Shown: positions 14,559 through 23,773 of the stretch, piece by piece
How positions within the stretch are numbered: position 1 is the first letter of the stretch
Layout: every line of letters begins with the position of its first letter
NCBI GenBank assembly: GCA_964483545.1
Contig: CAZACC010000016.1
Span: forward strand, 1-30,198
Source: JAAYYM01 sp964483545
GTDB taxonomy: Bacteria > Bacillota > Clostridia > Lachnospirales > Lachnospiraceae
Direction: 5' to 3'
DNA: 30,198 nucleotides
Made by a program: the position numbers and the translations under genes
The notes under the pieces: generated by a model
The model's input: the letters and a program-made list of their open reading frames with translations, nothing else
Told to the model about the DNA's origin: nothing
Database searches by the model: none

Positions 14559-16888
14559 ATTCAAAACTCTACAAACTAATGAATTGGGCACGAATCGAAG
14601 GAGTTGTATATTCGGAAGAGGATCATCCGCATGATATACTTGGCGCACAGATGGTAAGCGGAGGAACTCTGATTCAGACGTTTCAGCCGTACGCTAAGCA
14701 GGTCTCAGTATTGATCAAGAACCAAGATCATATCATTCCAATGGAGCTGGTTGATGAGGAAGGTTTTTTTGCGGTATTGATTAAAGACAAGTCAAAGTTT
14801 GAATATACTTATCAGTCTGTCTTAAAAGATGGAACTATCAGAGAAGTGAAAGAACTGTATAATTACGGATCAACAGTCAGCGTAAGAGAAGCTAGAAAAT
14901 TCAATGCTGGACTTCATTATGGAGTATATGATATGCTCGGTGCCCATATCAGGGAAATGAATGGTGTCAACGGCACATCCTTTGCAGTATGGGCTCCGAA
15001 TGCCATAAGAGTCAGCGTAGTAGGTGATTTCAATCAATGGGACGGACGGATCAATCAGATGCGCAGAATAGCTGATACTGGTGTATTTGAAATCTTCATT
15101 CCTGATGTGGGTGAAGGAGAAATTTATAAATATGAAATCAAGATTAAAGGTGGGCTGCTTGTTTTGAAGGCAGATCCTTATGCCTTTGGTGCACAGTTGC
15201 GTCCAGACACTGCTTCTGTAGTACGAAAAATAGACGGCTATCCATGGAAAGACACCAAATGGCTCAAAAATCGTAAAGATAAACAGCAAAAAGATTCTCC
15301 GATTTCTGTATATGAAGTGCATCTGGCTTCTTTTAAAAAGCCTGAATCTGGTGAAGCATTTTATAATTATAAAGAAATTGCGCCTATTTTAGCTGATTAT
15401 GTAAAGGATATGGGCTATACACATGTAGAACTAATGCCAGTCATGGAACATCCGCTGGATGAATCATGGGGATATCAGACAACTGGATATTATGCACCGA
15501 CAAGCCGATACGGAACACCTGAGGATTTTATGTATTTCATGAATTATATGCACATAAATGATATTGGCGTGATTCTCGACTGGGTACCTGCGCATTTTCC
15601 AAGGGATGCATACGGAATGTCCAATTTTGACGGAACCTGTCTATATGAGCATCAGGATCCACGTCAGGGCTTTCATCCGCAATGGGGTACATTGATCTAT
15701 AATTACGGAAGACCTGAGGTGAGAAATTATCTAATTGCAAATGCATTATTCTGGATCAAGAGGTATCATGCGGACGGTATCCGTATGGATGCGGTGGCTT
15801 CCATGCTGTATCTTGATTATGGAAAAAAGGACGGAGAATGGATTGCAAATATCTATGGTGGAAATGAAAATCTTGAAGCTGTAGAGTTCATCAAACATCT
15901 CAATTCAATATTAAAAAAAGAAAACGAAGATGTACTACTGATTGCAGAGGAATCCATGGCATGGCCGATGGTGACAGGTGATTTAAAGGATGGAGGACTT
16001 GGGTTTGATTACAAATGGAATATGGGATGGATGAACGATTTTCTCGGATATATGAGATATCATCCATACGACAGAACACATCATTTTGGTGAACTCACAT
16101 TTTCTATGATTTATGCATATAGTGAAAGGTTTATCCTAGCTTTGTCACACGACGAGGTTGTTTATGGTAAATCATCACTGATTGGGAAAATGCCAGGTGA
16201 GAGAGAACAGAAATTTGCAAATCTAAGAGCATCCCTCACATATATGATGATGCATCCTGGAAAGAAATTGTTATTTATGGGGCAGGATATCGGAGAGTTT
16301 GATGAATGGAGCGAATCACGCGAGATAGAATGGAATCTTCTTCAATACGATGAACATCAAGGAATTCATAGGCTTATTCAGGCGTTAAATGCTTTTTACA
16401 AATCACACCCTGCTCTTTATAAACTGGATTACAAGCATGAAGGTTTTGAATGGATTAATAATATTTCTGCAAATGAGAATATCATTGTGTTTCTGAGAAA
16501 AAGTTATGAGGAAAACGAAACCTTGCTGGTAGTCTGTAATTTTGGCGAAAATGCACAGGATAACTATAAAATAGGCGTTCCGAGTCCTGGTAAATACAAA
16601 GAAATCTTGAATACAGATGCAATTCTGTTTGGCGGGACGGGCCTTACAAATCCCAGATTAAAGCAATCCAAGAAAGACGAATGCGACAATCGTGAGAATT
16701 CTATCAGAATCAAGATTGCTCCACTCAGTGTCTGCGTATTTCAATATATGCGAGTAAATGAGATGTTGACAGATAATCAAACTGCCAGAAAAAAAGCAGT
16801 TCAAAAAGGAAAAAAGACAGTTTCAAAGAAGAGTGGACTGAAAAAAGAACTGGAGAAAAAATATCAGGAAGAAGAAAGAGGAGTTTAA
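14555..16888 (+). CDS. glgB: 1,4-alpha-glucan branching enzyme
   Basis: GlgB cuts alpha-1,4 glucan chains and rejoins them in alpha-1,6 linkage, making branch points in glycogen. The 777 residues contain an N-terminal carbohydrate-binding region (CBM48, about 110-220, with FAVWAPNAIRVSVVGDFNQW) and a GH13 barrel. The three catalytic residues have exactly the spacing of the E. coli enzyme: nucleophile D412 (GIRMDAV), acid/base E465 (IAEESMAWP) and D533 (LSHDEV). About 40 extra residues at the C-terminus are strongly basic (many Lys/Arg), unlike the core. The start is fixed by GGAGG and the ATGA overlap with the DUF1015 gene. No other glycogen gene (glgA, glgC, glgD, glgP) lies in the window, unusual for an enzyme that needs a pre-made glucan. 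Confidence 0.96.
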   Translation: MNSKLYKLMNWARIEGVVYSEEDHPHDILGAQMVSGGTLIQTFQPYAKQVSVLIKNQDHIIPMELVDEEGFFAVLIKDKSKFEYTYQSVLKDGTIREVKELYNYGSTVSVREARKFNAGLHYGVYDMLGAHIREMNGVNGTSFAVWAPNAIRVSVVGDFNQWDGRINQMRRIADTGVFEIFIPDVGEGEIYKYEIKIKGGLLVLKADPYAFGAQLRPDTASVVRKIDGYPWKDTKWLKNRKDKQQKDSPISVYEVHLASFKKPESGEAFYNYKEIAPILADYVKDMGYTHVELMPVMEHPLDESWGYQTTGYYAPTSRYGTPEDFMYFMNYMHINDIGVILDWVPAHFPRDAYGMSNFDGTCLYEHQDPRQGFHPQWGTLIYNYGRPEVRNYLIANALFWIKRYHADGIRMDAVASMLYLDYGKKDGEWIANIYGGNENLEAVEFIKHLNSILKKENEDVLLIAEESMAWPMVTGDLKDGGLGFDYKWNMGWMNDFLGYMRYHPYDRTHHFGELTFSMIYAYSERFILALSHDEVVYGKSSLIGKMPGEREQKFANLRASLTYMMMHPGKKLLFMGQDIGEFDEWSESREIEWNLLQYDEHQGIHRLIQALNAFYKSHPALYKLDYKHEGFEWINNISANENIIVFLRKSYEENETLLVVCNFGENAQDNYKIGVPSPGKYKEILNTDAILFGGTGLTNPRLKQSKKDECDNRENSIRIKIAPLSVCVFQYMRVNEMLTDNQTARKKAVQKGKKTVSKKSGLKKELEKKYQEEERGV

Positions 16889-16891
16889 TGG

Positions 16892-17755
16892 ATGACAACT
16901 GATATTGGAACGGATTTAGATGTGGGATTAATAGAAAAATACTTGCAGGCACTTCCAGAAAAAGCACTCAATCTCGGGATCAGGGTATTGCTTGCGATTG
17001 TATTATTTGCAATAGGTCTGTGGATTACAAAGCTGCTTCGGAAAATCATGAAACGTTCTCTTGAAAAGGCGGCTGTTGAGACGGGTACTATGCAGTTTGT
17101 GGATTCCTGTATGAAGGTTATCTTATGGGTGATTTTGATTCTTTTTATTGGCGCTTGGATGGGAGTGGATGCTACATCCATTATGGCAATGATTGGTTCT
17201 CTTGGATTGACGATCGGTCTTGCACTACAGGGAAGTCTATCTAATTTTGCAGGTGGTGTACTGATTATGATTACCAAACCGTTTAAAGTTGGAGATTATA
17301 TTATAGAAGACAACTATAAAAACGAAGGCAATGTTCATGAAATCAATATATTTTATACAAGATTGACTACAGCAGAAAATAAAATCGTCGTCATTCCGAA
17401 TGGTGTTCTGGCGAATTCCTCTTTGACCAATGCATCTCAGATGAAAGAATTGAGGCTGAACATGAAGATCAGTATTTCTTATCAGGCTGATATTCAAAAA
17501 GCAAAAGAAATCATACTTCAGATTTTCAATGAAGAAACCGAAGTGAAAAAGAAAAAGGAAATGCTTGTATTTGTCGATAGCTTCTCAGAGAGTTCTGTAG
17601 TATTAGGATTTCGATGCTGGATTTCTGCAAAAGAATATTGGAAAACTAGATGGGACATATTAGAAAAAATCAAAAACAGATTCGATCAGGAAGGAATTAT
17701 TATACCTTATAATCAGCTAGATGTTCATTTAATAGACAATTCTTCCGAAAAATGA
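16892..17755 (+). CDS. mscS: Small-conductance mechanosensitive channel
   Basis: MscS opens under membrane tension and releases solutes during osmotic downshock. The 287 residues fit the classic short form. There are three membrane helices: about 25-48, 71-91 and the pore helix 95-128, which contains the diagnostic GLTIGLALQGSLSNFAGGV and ends in TKPFKVGDYI. A beta domain and an alpha/beta domain follow in the cytoplasm, forming the cage. AGAGGAG lies at 16877-16883 and the gene starts four bases after the glgB stop, so it is in the DUF1015-glgB operon. An ATG overlapping the glgB stop (16888) is in the wrong frame. A promoter for the next gene lies within its last codons. Confidence 0.94.
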   Translation: MTTDIGTDLDVGLIEKYLQALPEKALNLGIRVLLAIVLFAIGLWITKLLRKIMKRSLEKAAVETGTMQFVDSCMKVILWVILILFIGAWMGVDATSIMAMIGSLGLTIGLALQGSLSNFAGGVLIMITKPFKVGDYIIEDNYKNEGNVHEINIFYTRLTTAENKIVVIPNGVLANSSLTNASQMKELRLNMKISISYQADIQKAKEIILQIFNEETEVKKKKEMLVFVDSFSESSVVLGFRCWISAKEYWKTRWDILEKIKNRFDQEGIIIPYNQLDVHLIDNSSEK

Positions 17756-17761
17756 TATACT
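17733..17761 (+). promoter_or_regulatory. Promoter for uppP within the end of mscS
   Basis: TAGACA (17733-17738) and a perfect extended -10 (TGA at 17753-17755 followed by TATACT at 17756-17761) are 17 bases apart. It straddles the mscS stop codon and would start transcription near 17768, about 30 bases before uppP. Confidence 0.65.
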
Positions 17762-17799
17762 GTTAATGGTTTTATTGGCAAAAACGCAGGAGGCACAAT

Positions 17800-18678
17800 A
17801 TGTCTATATTTCAGGCAATTCTGTTGGGAATACTGCAGGGTCTGACCGAATTTCTCCCAGTCAGCAGTTCCGGACATCTTGCAATCATAAAGAATTTACT
17901 GCATATTAATCTGGACTCGGGGATGCTGTACGATGTTTTACTGCATGTTGCGACTTTGATTGCAATATGCATTGTATTTTTCAAGGATGTCGTCAAGCTG
18001 ATCGTAGAATTCTTTTTGATTATTATAGATATCTTTAAAAATATCGGGATTTTCTTTGGCAATCTATTTGGAAGAAGAGATGAAGCATATATTCAGATCA
18101 CACATAATTCATATCGAAAGTTTGTCGTGTTGATTATAGTTTCTACCATTCCTACAGGTGTCATAGGCTATTTAATGCAGGACATCGCAGAATCTGCAGG
18201 CGCTGGGATGATGGTTCCTGGAATCTGTCTCATGATTTCGGGCGGTATATTGTTGATTGCGGATCGTACGGAAAAGGGACGTAAGAAGCCAAAAGAAACA
18301 ACATATCTGGATGCCTTTACGATAGGTATGTGTCAGGGGGTGGCAGTATTACCTGGTATCACACGTTCAGGCACTTCGGTTACTGCCTGCCTGCTGCTGG
18401 GACTAGAGAGAAAATTTGCGGTCAAGTATTCAATGATTATGTCGATTCCTGCAATTTTGGGAGCACTGATTCTACAACTCAAGGATATTGGAGATGTTTC
18501 TTTTGCAGCAGGAGAAATAGCTGGATATATCATAGGAATGATAGTGGCTGCAGCAGTAGGGTTTGTTTGTATTAAGATTATGATAGCAATTGTTCAGAGC
18601 AGAAAATTCAAACCCTTTGCATTTTATTGCCTAATTATTGGTGCATTATCTGTTATAGGAGCATTGATTACAATGTGA
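17800..18678 (+). CDS. uppP: Undecaprenyl-diphosphatase
   Basis: UppP (BacA) removes a phosphate from undecaprenyl pyrophosphate, recycling the lipid carrier for peptidoglycan and other wall polymers. The family is linked to bacitracin resistance. The 292-residue protein is almost entirely membrane helices. The first signature, QGLTEFLPVSSSGH (13-26), contains the Q13...E17 pair of the (E/Q)xxxE motif and H26; the second, LPGITRSGTSVT, contains R189. AGGAGG (17789-17794) is a perfect ribosome binding site. A cytoplasmic insert rich in charges separates the third and fourth helices. The next gene, ftsK, follows with about 40 bases between and no terminator, so the two are likely co-transcribed. 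Confidence 0.96.
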   Translation: MSIFQAILLGILQGLTEFLPVSSSGHLAIIKNLLHINLDSGMLYDVLLHVATLIAICIVFFKDVVKLIVEFFLIIIDIFKNIGIFFGNLFGRRDEAYIQITHNSYRKFVVLIIVSTIPTGVIGYLMQDIAESAGAGMMVPGICLMISGGILLIADRTEKGRKKPKETTYLDAFTIGMCQGVAVLPGITRSGTSVTACLLLGLERKFAVKYSMIMSIPAILGALILQLKDIGDVSFAAGEIAGYIIGMIVAAAVGFVCIKIMIAIVQSRKFKPFAFYCLIIGALSVIGALITM

Positions 18679-18716
18679 TCAGGGGTCGATCAGTAAAGAG
18701 TGGGGAGGCAGAAGGA

Positions 18717-21185
18717 ATGGCAGTAAATTCCGGAAAGCGAAGAGCATCTTCGAACAGCAGGGGGAAAAGTAACTCAAAAAAGAAAACTCAACAACAAAAT
18801 GGTCTGCAGGATGAAGTGATTATGCTGCTTATTTTAGCGTTGTCTATTTTATTGCTGCTAAGTAATTTTGGATTGATTGGAAACTTTGGAACGATGATCA
18901 GCGGAGTGATGTTTGGATTGTTTGGTATTCCCGCATATATTGCTCCAGTTGTTTTGTTTTTTGTATGCGTATTTCTATTTGCTAATAAAGGAAATACAAT
19001 CGCAACGATGAAGTGTATCGCAGCGATTGTTTTATTTTTTATCATATGTGTATTCTGTCAGATGTTATTTGGAGAAAATGAAACTATTTCTGGGATGCAA
19101 GAATATTATCAGCTGTCATCTATCAATAAAGAAGGCGGAGGTATCATAGGCGGTGCGATATCCAAGGTCTTACGCAGTGCCATTAGTGACATTGGTACCT
19201 ATGTTGTGTTAATCATACTTGCGATTGCATGTGTGGTGTTGATTACGGAACGTTCTTTCTTCAGTGGTGTAAAAAAAGGGAGCGAAAAGATCTACCATAC
19301 GGCAAAGGATGATGCACAGCGCCGCAAGGAACAACGCGTTGTCAGAGAACAGGAAAAAGCCATGATGACCGATTCTGGAGAAGGTGAAAGGATACCCAGA
19401 TCTTCGAAAAGAGTATCTGGAGTGATGCTGAATACAACATTAAACAAGGAAGATAAGGGAACAGAGGATATGCATGAGATTCTTCCTGACCAGGAAGATG
19501 CGATTGACAAAATCAATATTAGAACGGCACACTCCATTGAACGGATGGCTGATGAAGTAAGAACTGAAGAAACAGTACCAGAAGTTCATTCTATTGAAGA
19601 ACCACAGATCATACATGAACGAAAAAAAGCGATCAAACCAGTCGTTTCCGAAAAGGAACCGGATATTTCTAAGGATATTTCACAAAAAGCAGCCGCTTCG
19701 GATATGGGACATACCTATCGATTTCCGTCTGCCAATTTGCTGAAAAAGGGTTCCAGAAACAGCAATGTGGACTCTGAAAAGCAACTGAAAGAAACAGCAA
19801 AGAAGTTGCAGCAGACTTTAAGCAACTTCGGAGTGAATGTTACGATTACAGATATCAGTCAGGGTCCCACAGTGACACGTTATGAAATGCAGCCCGAACA
19901 GGGGGTAAAGGTCAGTAAGATTGTAGGTCTGACCGATGATATCAAGTTGAATCTGGCCGCAACGGATATTAGAATAGAAGCACCTATTCCAGGAAAAGCA
20001 GCAGTGGGTATTGAGGTACCAAATAAGGAAAACAGCGCAGTCATGTTTCGTGATCTCGTTGAATCGAAAGAATTTACTGAATTTAGTGGGGGGCTGATAT
20101 TTGCAGTTGGAAAAGATATTGCTGGCAAAACAGTAGTTGCAGATATTGCAAAGATGCCTCATCTGCTGATTGCAGGTGCTACAGGATCTGGAAAATCAGT
20201 TTGTATCAATACATTGATTATGAGTTTATTATATAAATCGCATCCAGATGACGTGAAGCTGATCATGATTGATCCTAAGGTGGTAGAGTTAAGTGTCTAT
20301 AATCATATTCCGCATTTGATGATACCTGTGGTTACAGATCCAAAAAAAGCAGCAGCAGCACTTCATTGGGGTGTATCTGAAATGACAGAGCGATATAAGA
20401 AATTTGCCGATATGAATGTCAGGGATCTGAAAGGTTATAATAAAAAAATATCAGAAATAACAGACTTGCCGGAAGAAGAACGTCCGCAGAAAATGCCGCA
20501 GATTGTGATTATCGTAGATGAGTTGGCAGATCTGATGATGGTGGCTCCAGGCGAGGTAGAGGAATCCATATGTCGTCTAGCGCAGTTAGCAAGAGCTGCA
20601 GGCATCCATTTGATTATTGCCACACAAAGACCTTCTGTTGATGTCATCACAGGGCTGATCAAGGCAAATATGCCAAGTAGAATTGCCTTTAGTGTATCAA
20701 GTGGTGTTGATTCACGTACAATTTTGGATATGATTGGAGCGGAAAAACTGCTAGGAAAGGGAGACATGTTGTTTTATCCGCAGGGCTATTCCAAACCAGC
20801 TCGGATACAGGGAGCCTTTATTTCAGATCAGGAAGTCATGGATGTCGTACAGTTCCTTGTAAAGCAGACAAAAGGCCAGAACTACAGTGCAGATGTGGAA
20901 GAGAGGATAGCCAAGGTTGATATCGGACAAAGCCAGAGCGGTAACGGTGACTCGTTTTCAGATAGAGATTCTTATTTTGAGGATGCCGCAAGGTTTATCA
21001 TTGATAAGGATAAAGCATCTATCGGAATGCTGCAAAGAGTATTTAAAATAGGCTTCAACAGAGCTGCCAGGATCATGGATCAGCTAGCTGATTCAGGAGT
21101 CGTTGGTGAGGAAGAAGGTACGAAACCAAGAAAAGTATTGATGTCTATGGAGGAATTTGAAAATTTCGTAGAAGAAAGTATATGA
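18717..21185 (+). CDS. ftsK: FtsK/SpoIIIE-type DNA translocase
   Basis: This membrane-anchored ATPase pumps DNA through the closing septum at division or sporulation. The 822 residues start with a basic, Ser/Lys-rich tail, then about four membrane helices (about 35-175), a hydrophilic linker (about 200-345), an alpha/beta motor and a C-terminal winged-helix gamma domain (about 750-822, with GMLQRVFKIGFNRAARIM) that reads DNA orientation sequences. Walker A is AGATGSGKSV (about 486-495) and Walker B is IVIIVDELAD (about 596-605). The ATG at 18717 is preferred over an extension to 18627 that overlaps uppP, because GGGGAGG (18702-18708) lies at the right distance. Sequence alone cannot say whether it acts as SpoIIIE in sporulation or as the vegetative SftA/FtsK type; the membrane helices favour SpoIIIE/FtsK. 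Confidence 0.95.
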   Translation: MAVNSGKRRASSNSRGKSNSKKKTQQQNGLQDEVIMLLILALSILLLLSNFGLIGNFGTMISGVMFGLFGIPAYIAPVVLFFVCVFLFANKGNTIATMKCIAAIVLFFIICVFCQMLFGENETISGMQEYYQLSSINKEGGGIIGGAISKVLRSAISDIGTYVVLIILAIACVVLITERSFFSGVKKGSEKIYHTAKDDAQRRKEQRVVREQEKAMMTDSGEGERIPRSSKRVSGVMLNTTLNKEDKGTEDMHEILPDQEDAIDKINIRTAHSIERMADEVRTEETVPEVHSIEEPQIIHERKKAIKPVVSEKEPDISKDISQKAAASDMGHTYRFPSANLLKKGSRNSNVDSEKQLKETAKKLQQTLSNFGVNVTITDISQGPTVTRYEMQPEQGVKVSKIVGLTDDIKLNLAATDIRIEAPIPGKAAVGIEVPNKENSAVMFRDLVESKEFTEFSGGLIFAVGKDIAGKTVVADIAKMPHLLIAGATGSGKSVCINTLIMSLLYKSHPDDVKLIMIDPKVVELSVYNHIPHLMIPVVTDPKKAAAALHWGVSEMTERYKKFADMNVRDLKGYNKKISEITDLPEEERPQKMPQIVIIVDELADLMMVAPGEVEESICRLAQLARAAGIHLIIATQRPSVDVITGLIKANMPSRIAFSVSSGVDSRTILDMIGAEKLLGKGDMLFYPQGYSKPARIQGAFISDQEVMDVVQFLVKQTKGQNYSADVEERIAKVDIGQSQSGNGDSFSDRDSYFEDAARFIIDKDKASIGMLQRVFKIGFNRAARIMDQLADSGVVGEEEGTKPRKVLMSMEEFENFVEESI

Positions 21186-21220
21186 TCATCTGATTATGAT
21201 TGAACGAAGGAGACTCACAT

Positions 21221-22891
21221 ATGAAAACCGATATCGAAATTGCTCAGGAAGCAACATTATTACACATTAAAGAAATAGCAGAAAATATTGATATGACAGA
21301 AGATGATCTTGAATATTATGGAAAATATAAAGCAAAATTATCAGAAGAGTATTTAAAGAAAATTGCGAATCATAAAGATGGAAAACTGATTTTAGTAACG
21401 GCTATTAATCCGACGCCTGCGGGAGAAGGCAAGACAACTACCAGTATTGGGTTGGCACAGGCATTTGCTAAGTTAGGTCAAAAAGCGATTCTTGCATTAC
21501 GTGAACCATCTCTTGGACCATGCTTTGGGATAAAGGGAGGGGCGGCAGGAGGTGGATATGCACAGGTTGTTCCTATGGAAGAACTGAATCTTCACTTTAC
21601 TGGTGATTTTCATGCTATTACAACAGCCAATAATTTGCTCTCTGCCTTATTGGATAATCATATCCAGCAAGGAAATGAAAAGAGAATTGATACCAGAAGC
21701 ATCCTATGGAAAAGATGTCTGGATATGAATGATCGAGTACTTAGAAACGTAGTAGTTGGACTTGGCAGCAAAACAGATGGTTTTGTAAGAGAAGATCATT
21801 TTGTGATCACAGTGGCTTCTGAAATAATGGCTGTATTGTGTCTTGCAGAGGATCTACAGGATCTTAAGTCAAGACTGGGAAGAATTGTAGTTGCATACGA
21901 TATAGACGGAAACCCTGTTACGGCATCTGATATTCATGTGGTTGGATCAATGACTGCATTGCTTAAGGATGCTATAAAGCCTAATCTGATCCAGACATTG
22001 GAGCATACACCAGCATTGGTACATGGAGGACCATTTGCAAATATTGCACATGGATGTAATAGCATCAGAGCCACGAAAGCTGCTTTGAAAATGGCTGATT
22101 ACTGTATTACGGAGGCGGGATTTGGAGCTGACCTCGGCGCTGAGAAATTCTTTGATATCAAATGCCGCATTGGCGGTCTGAAACCAGATGCAGTTGTATT
22201 GGTCGCAACGGTAAGAGCATTGAAATATAACGGAGGAGTACGAAAGAGTGAACTGAATGAAGCCAATATGGAGGCTCTTGAAAAGGGTATCGTAAATCTT
22301 GAAAAACATATTGAAAATCTTCAGAAGTTTGGTGTGCCTGTTATCGTCACATTAAATTCATTTGTAACTGATACAGATCAGGAAGTTGCATTTATTCGTA
22401 AATTCTGCGAAACACGTAATTGCGAATTTGCATTATCCGAAGTGTGGAAATATGGCGGTCAGGGAGGGATACCCCTTGCAGAGAAGGTCATTCAGACAAT
22501 TGAAACAAAAGAAAGTCATTTCCATACGATCTATGATTTGGAATTACCGCTTCAGGATAAAATCAAAAAAATTGCAACAGAAATATACGGCGCTGACGGT
22601 GTTACTTATGATGTGGGTGTATTAGAAGAGATGCAGCATATGGAGCAGCTTGGGTTTGGCAACTTACCTATATGTATGGCAAAGACACAGTATTCATTAT
22701 CGGATGATGCATCATTACTTGGACGCCCTCAAGGGTTCAAGATTCATATCAGAGAGATATATGTTTCAGCAGGAGCAGGCTTTGTTGTAGCGGTTACGGG
22801 ATCCATCATGACTATGCCTGGACTTCCGAAGAAGCCAGCGGCATTTAATATTGATGTAGATGAAAATGGAAAGATTGTGGGGCTTTTCTAA
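21221..22891 (+). CDS. fhs: Formate-tetrahydrofolate ligase
   Basis: Fhs uses ATP to attach formate to tetrahydrofolate, giving 10-formyl-THF; it is abundant in anaerobes that use formate for purine synthesis or the Wood-Ljungdahl methyl branch. The 556 residues match the family exactly. The P-loop is NPTPAGEGKTTT (63-74, with K71), followed by LREPSLGPCFGIKGGAAGGG, typical of Fhs. ATG 21221 is chosen because GAAGGAGA (21206-21213) precedes it and other Fhs proteins start there; the frame is open back to a TTG at 21200. It is followed by folD (18-base gap), which makes the next two steps. Other acetogenesis genes are not in the window, so this alone does not show acetogenic growth. Confidence 0.97.
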   Translation: MKTDIEIAQEATLLHIKEIAENIDMTEDDLEYYGKYKAKLSEEYLKKIANHKDGKLILVTAINPTPAGEGKTTTSIGLAQAFAKLGQKAILALREPSLGPCFGIKGGAAGGGYAQVVPMEELNLHFTGDFHAITTANNLLSALLDNHIQQGNEKRIDTRSILWKRCLDMNDRVLRNVVVGLGSKTDGFVREDHFVITVASEIMAVLCLAEDLQDLKSRLGRIVVAYDIDGNPVTASDIHVVGSMTALLKDAIKPNLIQTLEHTPALVHGGPFANIAHGCNSIRATKAALKMADYCITEAGFGADLGAEKFFDIKCRIGGLKPDAVVLVATVRALKYNGGVRKSELNEANMEALEKGIVNLEKHIENLQKFGVPVIVTLNSFVTDTDQEVAFIRKFCETRNCEFALSEVWKYGGQGGIPLAEKVIQTIETKESHFHTIYDLELPLQDKIKKIATEIYGADGVTYDVGVLEEMQHMEQLGFGNLPICMAKTQYSLSDDASLLGRPQGFKIHIREIYVSAGAGFVVAVTGSIMTMPGLPKKPAAFNIDVDENGKIVGLF

Positions 22892-22909
22892 ATCAGGAGG
22901 ATTGAAAAA

Positions 22910-23749
22910 ATGGCAAAGATGATAGATGGTAAGCTGATTTCATCTCAAATAAAGGATGAGTTAAAGAAAGAGGTGTCTGCATTAAAGGCAAACGGTAAGA
23001 ATGTAACGCTGGCTGTCATACAGGTAGGCAATGATCCCGCTTCTACAGTATATGTAGGAAATAAAAAGAAAGCATGTGTATATATTGGGATTGAATCACA
23101 GGCATATGAACTGCCTGAAACAACATCTGAGGAGGAACTGCTGCAACTGATTCATAGACTCAATCAGGATCCACATGTGAATGGTATACTGGTGCAACTC
23201 CCATTGCCCAGTCAGATTCATGAAGCGAATGTCATACAGGCAATCAGTCCTGACAAAGATGTTGATGGATTCCATCCAGTTTCTGTTGGACGCTTATGCA
23301 TTGGCGAAAAAGGATTTGTATCCTGTACGCCTGCGGGCATTATCCAGCTGCTAAAACGATCAGGAATAGAAATAGCAGGAAAAGAATGTGTGATTATAGG
23401 AAGAAGCAATATTGTAGGAAAACCTATGTCTATGCTGCTGCTTAGAGAAAACGGTACCGTTACCGTTACACATTCTAAAACAAAGGACTTAAAATCTGTA
23501 GCAAAAAAAGCTGATATTCTGATCGTTGCAATCGGAAAACCTAAAATGATTAATCATGAGTATATAAAAGATGGGGCAGCTGTCATAGATGTTGGTATTC
23601 ATAGAAATGATGACGGGAAGCTGTGTGGCGATGTGGACTATGATGATGTATTTCCGCTTTGCAGTGCCATCACCCCTGTACCAGGTGGGGTAGGACCGAT
23701 GACGATAGCAATGCTGATGAACAACTGTGTAGAAGCTGCTAAACAATGA
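22910..23749 (+). CDS. folD: Bifunctional methylene-THF dehydrogenase/methenyl-THF cyclohydrolase
   Basis: FolD interconverts 10-formyl-, methenyl- and methylene-tetrahydrofolate, usually with NADP+. With Fhs just upstream it links formate to the one-carbon pool, and serine made by SerA/SerC can feed the same pool through glycine hydroxymethyltransferase (not in this window). The 279 residues are normal. The catalytic motif YVGNKKKAC contains Y48 and K52. Further family motifs are DKDVDGFHPVS, CTPAGIIQLL, the Rossmann segment GRSNIVGKPMSMLLL and the C-terminal TPVPGGVGPMT. A strong AGGAGG (22895-22900) lies nine bases before the start. Confidence 0.97.
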   Translation: MAKMIDGKLISSQIKDELKKEVSALKANGKNVTLAVIQVGNDPASTVYVGNKKKACVYIGIESQAYELPETTSEEELLQLIHRLNQDPHVNGILVQLPLPSQIHEANVIQAISPDKDVDGFHPVSVGRLCIGEKGFVSCTPAGIIQLLKRSGIEIAGKECVIIGRSNIVGKPMSMLLLRENGTVTVTHSKTKDLKSVAKKADILIVAIGKPKMINHEYIKDGAAVIDVGIHRNDDGKLCGDVDYDDVFPLCSAITPVPGGVGPMTIAMLMNNCVEAAKQ

Positions 23750-23773
23750 AGATAGAAATGAGTGTGGATATTT

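Noticed and set aside
14870..15322. 150-residue open frame antisense to glgB
   Set aside because: The plus-strand glgB catalytic domains cover it; its residues resemble reverse translation of that gene, with no ribosome binding site.
18676..18692. TGATC-AGGGGTC-GATCA hairpin between uppP and ftsK
   Set aside because: The stem is only five base pairs and no T-run follows, so it is not a credible terminator.
18627..18716. Extension of ftsK into uppP
   Set aside because: The strong ribosome binding site GGGGAGG at 18702-18708 fits the ATG at 18717, and the extension would overlap uppP coding sequence.
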